A DNA stretch of 11,042 nucleotides from Phycisphaerae bacterium (GTDB lineage Bacteria > Planctomycetota > Phycisphaerae > Sedimentisphaerales > SG8-4), in contig JAUWLI010000067.1 in assembly GCA_030613765.1 (NCBI GenBank), forward strand, positions 1 to 11,042. The letters run 5' to 3'. Below, piece by piece: positions 6,758 to 11,042 of this stretch; within the stretch, counting starts at the first letter, position 1; each line of letters begins with the position of its first letter. The position numbers were made by a program, and so were the translations under genes. Below the pieces are notes generated by a model. The model saw only the letters and a program-made list of their open reading frames with translations, did no database searches and was not told where the DNA came from.

Positions 6758-7903
6758 TCAGGTCCGAAAGACTGGGCCGATGTCCTCCATTTCCTTGGCT
6801 GCAGCTTTTCTCTTTACTTTCGACTTTAAGGCCTTAAGTTTGGCGTTGACTTTATCTTGCAACATGCCTGGCTGACGGCTCTTGTCCATCATTTCCTCCT
6901 GAGTAATCTTGCCGCTATCATAAAACTGCCAGAGGTGCTCATCGAGAAGCTGCATTCCCAATCTTTTGCCGGTTTGAATGCTTGAATCGATTCGATACGT
7001 TTTGTTCTCGCGGATAAGATTGGCGATAGCAGGAGTTACAACCATAAACTCATAAGCGGCAATTCTTCCTTTACCGGCCGCTAATGGACAAAGGGCTTGA
7101 CTGAGGACGGCTATCAAATTACTGCTTAGCTGAATGCGAATTTGCTCCTGCTGGTTTACAGGGAAGACGTCAATAATTCGCGTAATTGTGCCTGCGGCGC
7201 TTGTGGTATGCAAGGTACTAAAGACAAGGTGCCCGGTTTCAGCAGCTCTAATAGCCGATTCGATGGTTTCCAGGTCCCGCAATTCACCTACGAGAATCAC
7301 ATCAGGGTCCATTCTTAAAATTCGTCTTAGCGCCTCTCCGAAGCTCGGAACATCAACACCGACTTCACGCTGATTAATAACGGATTTTTTGTGAGAGTGA
7401 TAATATTCTATGGGCTCTTCAACTGTTATGATGTGGCGGTCAAAGTTTTCGTTAATATAGTTTACCATGCAAGCCAGGGTAGTGGTTTTACCGCTTCCAG
7501 TCGGGCCTGTAACCAAAAACATTCCTCTGGGCCTGCGGCACAATGCGGCACAAATCTCGGGCAAGCCTATTTCGTCAAAAGACATGATTTTCGTTGGGAT
7601 GAGACGAAGGACCAGTGAAGTATTTCCTTTTTGTTTGAAAATGGAGACACGAAATCTTGCTTCATCTCCAAAGGCAAAGCCGTAGTCGGTTCCACCTTCC
7701 TCCTGAAGTTCCTGTTGATTTCGGTCAGGCGTGATGCTTTTCATTAAAGCTACAGTATCGTCAGGCCCAAGCACCTTGGTTTCCAGCGACCTGAGTCGGC
7801 CGTCGATTCTCATTACAGGGGGTCGACCAACTGTCAGATGTATATCTGAGCCTCCCATTGTGACACAGGCCTGCAGTAACCTGTCCATATTAACCGTTGC
7901 CAT
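6758..7903 (-). CDS. pilT: PilT-family type IV pilus retraction ATPase
   Basis: This is a cytoplasmic hexameric motor that depolymerises type IV pili (twitching motility, DNA uptake or surface retraction). The 381 residues open with the short PilT-type N-terminal domain, including GGSDIHLTVGRPPVMRIDG at about 17-35; there is no MshEN domain and no tetracysteine, which separates it from the two assembly ATPases here. Walker A is GPTGSGKTT (133-141), the Asp box VEEPIEYY is near 161-168, Walker B DPDVILVGELRD is at 199-210, and the PilT signature AIRAAETGH with LVFSTLHTTSA follows at 217-236. The C-terminus adds a Lys/Ala-rich tail after about residue 350. ATG at 7901-7903 has AAGGA seven bases upstream. 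It follows the 578-residue ATPase by 26 bp and shares its transcript, ending at the terminator at 6690-6729. Its presence argues that this locus makes or controls a retractable pilus, not just a secretion pseudopilus. Confidence 0.97.
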   Translation of the reverse strand: MATVNMDRLLQACVTMGGSDIHLTVGRPPVMRIDGRLRSLETKVLGPDDTVALMKSITPDRNQQELQEEGGTDYGFAFGDEARFRVSIFKQKGNTSLVLRLIPTKIMSFDEIGLPEICAALCRRPRGMFLVTGPTGSGKTTTLACMVNYINENFDRHIITVEEPIEYYHSHKKSVINQREVGVDVPSFGEALRRILRMDPDVILVGELRDLETIESAIRAAETGHLVFSTLHTTSAAGTITRIIDVFPVNQQEQIRIQLSSNLIAVLSQALCPLAAGKGRIAAYEFMVVTPAIANLIRENKTYRIDSSIQTGKRLGMQLLDEHLWQFYDSGKITQEEMMDKSRQPGMLQDKVNAKLKALKSKVKRKAAAKEMEDIGPVFRT

Positions 7904-7929
7904 TCCAGAATCCTTAAGTACTATTTTGT

Positions 7930-9666
7930 CTAATCTACTACAACACCTTCTGTTTGCGCTATTCTCGCCACTTCCTCCGGTGTCGTTATTCCTCTAAATA
8001 TTTTGATCTTGCCGTCCTCCATCAGCGTTCTCATTCCACTTGCTACCGCCGCCTTTTTCAATTCTGTTGAAGGTGCTTTTGTAAAGGCCAACTCTCTCAG
8101 CTCATTGTTCATTTCCACCATCTCAAATATAGCCTGTCGGCCTTTGTAGCCGGTGTCCTGACACTGGGAACATCCCATCCCCTTGTAGATGGGTTGTTTT
8201 TCGATATCTTCCGGACTAATATTGAGTAATCGTAAATGGTGCATGTCTGGATTTTCATCAATTGCTTTGCATTTATCGCAAATGACTCTTATAAGTCTCT
8301 GTGCCATAATCGCTTGTATTGAACTGGCTACGAGGAACGGCTTAACACCCATATCTATCAGACGTGTAATTGCACTGGCGGCATCATTGGTATGCAGTGT
8401 GCTGAAAACCAGGTGCCCCGTGAGCGCCGCCTGAATTGCAATATCCGCAACAACGCCGTCTCGAATTTCACCAACGAGTATGATGTTCGGAGCCTGGCGC
8501 AGCATTGACCGCAGAATTACTTCAAATGTTAATTCGATTTCTTCTCTTACCTGGACCTGATTCATCCCGGCGAAGTTGTATTCCACAGGGTCTTCAGCAG
8601 TAATGATTTTCGTGTCCGACTTGTTTAGTGCCTGCAATGCTGCATACAGCGTTGTGGTCTTACCGCTGCCGGTCGGGCCTGTAACCAAAAAGATGCCGTT
8701 AGGCCTTTTGATTATACGCTGAAATCGCTCATAATCATCCTGTTCAAAACCCAGCGCCTGCAGACCAACGTTGACCGCATCAGGACGCAAAATTCGCAAT
8801 ACTATACTTTCTCCATGGTAGCCTGGCAGAGCTGAAACACGAAAGTCGATGTCCTGGCCTCCAATTGTACGCTTAATTCTACCGTCCTGAGGTAATCTTT
8901 TTTCGGCAATATCCATACCGGACAAAATTTTAAAACGTGTAGTTAACGGGGCCTGCATATTCTTGGGGATATTGTCTTTTTCCAGGCAGACTCCGTCGAC
9001 ACGGTATCGTACGCGCACCCTGTCGGTCATTGGTTCGACATGGATGTCGCTGGCCCGCATATAGTAGGCACTATCTATTATGAGATTCACCAGCCTGACA
9101 ATCGGACCGTCGTCACCACTGCCTGCGGCTTCGGCGCGAAGGGCTGCCTCTTGTAACTCGTTGCTGACCTCGGCAAGTTCGGCTGCAGTCGCATCAATGC
9201 TATGTTTGAGCTTGTCATCCTCTTCTTTCGTTCTCGTGTCGAAAGAATCTTGAATGTAGGAGCGAATTTTCGAAGCGATTGCAAGGTGGCAGTCCAATTC
9301 GGTATTCAAGCGAAAACGAACGGTATCCATCGCGTCTAAATCCAATGGATCGCTGATAATCAGACATAACTTGCCATTATTCATGGAAAGAGGAAGGACA
9401 TTGTGCCTTTTTATAACGTCTTCTGGTACAAGCTTTAATACATCAGGCGGGATGGTAGTCTTGTCAAGGTTGACGTATTCTAATCCAAATTGCTTCGCGA
9501 TTGCCTTGGCTAAAGTTTCTTCGTCGAGCAGACCCGATTCGAGCAATACCTGGCCGAGCCGTTTATGATTGGTTTTTGAGGTCTTAATGGCTTTGATAAG
9601 TGCCTCTTTTTGTACCAACCCGGCTTTGTAGAGTATTTCACCTAAATGTCTACGTTTTTTTGCCAC
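7930..9666 (-). CDS. pilB: GspE/PilB-family assembly ATPase (578 aa), partner of pilT
   Basis: This is a second cytoplasmic extension ATPase of the T4P/T2SS family. Its N-terminal MshEN-type domain has two 24-residue motifs (7-30 and 36-59) separated by exactly five residues; the second matches RLGxxLxxxGxxxxxxLxxAxxxQ fully, while the first has His for Arg and Ser for the final Gln. An acidic, Ala/Glu-rich linker (about 140-180) leads to the catalytic core: SDIHVEP near 206, Walker A GPTGSGKTT (330-338), AEDPVEY near 357-363, VGEIRD (398-403), and TGHLVFSTLHT near 416-426. The zinc tetracysteine is C463, C466, C499 and C502. The residues just before Walker B read QAPNII where relatives have QDPDII. 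Start is GTG 9664-9666, with GAGG five bases upstream. It is driven by a consensus promoter and co-transcribed with pilT. The pilB symbol is given by context; it could equally serve a T2SS. Confidence 0.96.
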   Translation of the reverse strand: MAKKRRHLGEILYKAGLVQKEALIKAIKTSKTNHKRLGQVLLESGLLDEETLAKAIAKQFGLEYVNLDKTTIPPDVLKLVPEDVIKRHNVLPLSMNNGKLCLIISDPLDLDAMDTVRFRLNTELDCHLAIASKIRSYIQDSFDTRTKEEDDKLKHSIDATAAELAEVSNELQEAALRAEAAGSGDDGPIVRLVNLIIDSAYYMRASDIHVEPMTDRVRVRYRVDGVCLEKDNIPKNMQAPLTTRFKILSGMDIAEKRLPQDGRIKRTIGGQDIDFRVSALPGYHGESIVLRILRPDAVNVGLQALGFEQDDYERFQRIIKRPNGIFLVTGPTGSGKTTTLYAALQALNKSDTKIITAEDPVEYNFAGMNQVQVREEIELTFEVILRSMLRQAPNIILVGEIRDGVVADIAIQAALTGHLVFSTLHTNDAASAITRLIDMGVKPFLVASSIQAIMAQRLIRVICDKCKAIDENPDMHHLRLLNISPEDIEKQPIYKGMGCSQCQDTGYKGRQAIFEMVEMNNELRELAFTKAPSTELKKAAVASGMRTLMEDGKIKIFRGITTPEEVARIAQTEGVVVD

Positions 9667-9706
9667 GTGTGCCTCTATAATTTGCTGCTATCCCCGGCAA
9701 TTGTTT

Positions 9707-9735
9707 ATTATATCATTATAAAACCAGTTTGTCAA
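9707..9735 (-). promoter_or_regulatory. Consensus sigma70 promoter for the pilB-pilT unit
   Basis: The minus strand has a perfect TTGACA (9730-9735), a 17-bp spacer and a perfect TATAAT (9707-9712). Transcription would start near 9700, giving a leader of about 34 bases to the GTG at 9666. A second TATAAT inside the spacer is too close to the -35 box. The -35 box begins two bases after the cinA stop, and no terminator separates the genes, so readthrough from cinA may add to expression. Confidence 0.85.
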
Positions 9736-9737
9736 GC

Positions 9738-10976
9738 CTACATTTTACATTTTAGCCGGAGCATGTTTAGTGCCGTTTGTGCCGCTCGAAGTCGTATGGA
9801 ATCCCTGTCGTGATGAAAAATAAAATGTTTAGTTTCACACCCGTAATCGGAATCAACGCTAATAAATACGAGGCCGACGGGTTTCTTTTCGTTTGCACCG
9901 CTTGGGCCGGCTATACCGGTTACACCGATTGCGAAAGTCGTTCCAGCCCTTTTTCTGGCACCTCGGGCCATAGCCTCAGCAACCTGTTCGCTGACAGCTC
10001 CGTGTTGTTCAATAAGATGGGCAGATACGCCAAGTTCACTGGTCTTGGCGCCGTTGCTGTAAGTAACCCAGCCGTGTGTGAAATATCTGCTCGCGCCGGG
10101 GATGTCGGTCAGCAGTTTGGCTATGCAGCCGCCTGTGCACGATTCAGCTACAGCGATTGTATGTTTCTGCTGAGCTAATTTTTCGCCTACTACTTCGGCC
10201 AGGGTCTGTTCCTCTGTACCGTATACAAGCTCTCCGAGCTTGTTAAGGAGCGATTTCTCGTCTTTTTCGGCCATTTGTTGTGCCTGGCTTTTATCTTTCG
10301 CCGTTGCGATAATGTGCAGGGTAATCACACCGTGCCTGACCGTGCAGTTGATTAACGGGTTCCTGCCTCGCTGCATGATATCACCGAGCGATTCAGCGAT
10401 ATTCGATTCGCCTGTTCCAAAGCATCTTAGTTTTCGTACGACCACAACCTGCTCTGTAGATAGCCTTTTAAGCTCCGGGAGAACCGACTCTTCAAACATT
10501 CGCTTCATTTCCGATGGCACACCTGGCAGCACGAAAAGCAATCTGCCTTCTACTTCGGCCATAATGCCCGGAGCTGTACCAAGATTGTTCGCAAGCGCTT
10601 TCGCCCCGGCTGGGATATATGCCTGAATCTTATTCTTTGAGGACATTTGTCGATTCCGGCTGGTGAAAAAGGCCTGTATAGTCTGAAGGAGGTCCTCTTG
10701 CAGTTGCAATTCGCTGCCAAGCAATTTTGCCAACGCCTGCCGGGTCAAATCATCATCAGTTGGGCCAAGACCTCCGGTTGCTACAACAAAGTCAGCATCA
10801 TTGCACGCCAAATTAAACGACCGTACAATCGAATCTATATCGTCACCGATAATATATGTGCTGACTACAGGTATGCCGATTGTAAGCAGTTGTTCGCCTA
10901 AATATGCAGCATTTGTATTTACTGCCTGACCCGAAAGCAGCTCATTGCCGATGTTGATAACACTTGCTCTTTTCAT
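9738..10976 (-). CDS. cinA: CinA: competence/damage-inducible protein, nicotinamide-nucleotide amidase
   Basis: This is a cytoplasmic enzyme of the CinA family, linked to pyridine nucleotide salvage: the C-terminal PncC domain deamidates NMN to nicotinate mononucleotide, and the N-terminal domain (COG1058, MoCF-like) in some relatives hydrolyses ADP-ribose. In the 412 residues the N-domain shows NIGNELLSG (8-16), TGGLGPTDDD (67-76) and PGVPSEM (151-157). The PncC domain begins near 255 and has AESCTGG (277-283) with the likely catalytic Ser279, VTYSN (304-308), HGAVSEQVA and TGIAGPSG (353-360). Length and both domains are those of the full-length family. It starts at ATG 10974-10976, overlapping the stop of an upstream gene by ATGA, which suggests translational coupling. 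It is followed by a promoter belonging to the next gene. The family is historically tied to competence, and sits beside pilus genes here, but that neighbourhood may be chance. Confidence 0.97.
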   Translation of the reverse strand: MKRASVINIGNELLSGQAVNTNAAYLGEQLLTIGIPVVSTYIIGDDIDSIVRSFNLACNDADFVVATGGLGPTDDDLTRQALAKLLGSELQLQEDLLQTIQAFFTSRNRQMSSKNKIQAYIPAGAKALANNLGTAPGIMAEVEGRLLFVLPGVPSEMKRMFEESVLPELKRLSTEQVVVVRKLRCFGTGESNIAESLGDIMQRGRNPLINCTVRHGVITLHIIATAKDKSQAQQMAEKDEKSLLNKLGELVYGTEEQTLAEVVGEKLAQQKHTIAVAESCTGGCIAKLLTDIPGASRYFTHGWVTYSNGAKTSELGVSAHLIEQHGAVSEQVAEAMARGARKRAGTTFAIGVTGIAGPSGANEKKPVGLVFISVDSDYGCETKHFIFHHDRDSIRLRAAQTALNMLRLKCKM

Positions 10977-11042
10977 AAGCCCTGTTCATCTCCGAAAAAC
11001 CTCATAAAGAAATCTGGTACTACTTGCAGCTTACCAAATCCC
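10973..11042 (-). CDS. Unidentified gene, C-terminal 22 residues only (cut by window edge)
   Basis: One minus-strand frame is open from the window edge and ends at a TGA at 10973-10975, encoding a tail that ends FFMRFFGDEQGL. The stop overlaps the cinA ATG in the ATGA arrangement typical of coupled genes, which is the main reason to believe it. Of the other two frames, the one starting GGG ATT TGG meets a TAA within four codons. The fragment is too short to assign to a family. Confidence 0.45.
   Translation of the reverse strand, partial: GFGKLQVVPDFFMRFFGDEQGL

Noticed and set aside
6354..6875. Plus-strand open frame of 173 codons across the intergenic region
   Set aside because: It overlaps the ends of two well-supported ATPase genes on the other strand, runs straight through the terminator hairpin, and its translation resembles no known family.
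1..11042. CRISPR arrays, tRNA genes, insertion sequences or a defence system
   Set aside because: No regularly spaced direct repeats, tRNA-like sequence, transposase or terminal inverted repeats were seen, and all larger genes are explained by the pilus/secretion machinery, cinA and the dockerin-like protein.

Overview
Every gene seen in this window is on the minus strand, so it reads from right to left. It is a compact type IV pilus / type II secretion-like (T4P/T2SS) assembly locus. Moderate GC, type IV prepilin-like N-termini with the GFTLVELL pattern, and a secreted protein ending in dockerin-like repeats together suggest a planctomycete, most likely Phycisphaerae / Sedimentisphaerales (MSBL9-like). 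This assignment is inferred from gene style; no rRNA or other marker is present.

Right end (9738-11042): the last 22 codons of an unidentified gene, whose stop overlaps the start of cinA by ATGA, then full-length cinA. A textbook sigma70 promoter (TTGACA, 17 bp, TATAAT at 9707-9735) follows immediately and drives unit A: a GspE/PilB-type assembly ATPase (7930-9666) and a PilT-type retraction ATPase (6758-7903). Unit A ends at a clear rho-independent terminator (6690-6729).

After a 327-bp AT-rich intergenic region with a second candidate promoter (6473-6501), unit B begins: a second GspE/PilB ATPase (4661-6430), a GspF/PilC platform protein (3302-4552), a GspG-like pseudopilin (2394-3248), a secreted protein with three two-repeat dockerin-like modules (1152-2381), a paralogous pseudopilin (273-1121), and the start of a third, unrelated prepilin cut by the window edge (1-237).

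The ATPases should power a filament built on the GspF platform from the pseudopilins. The dockerin-like protein is sandwiched between the two paralogous pseudopilins and is a natural candidate substrate or partner of the machine. Several starts have been moved on ribosome-binding-site evidence: the platform gene begins at the ATG at 4552, and the first pseudopilin at a GTG at 3248. No tRNA, rRNA, CRISPR array or insertion sequence was seen. The machinery belongs to known families. The less ordinary parts are the gene arrangement, the regular dockerin module spacing, and the unequal c-di-GMP-type motifs of the two assembly ATPases.
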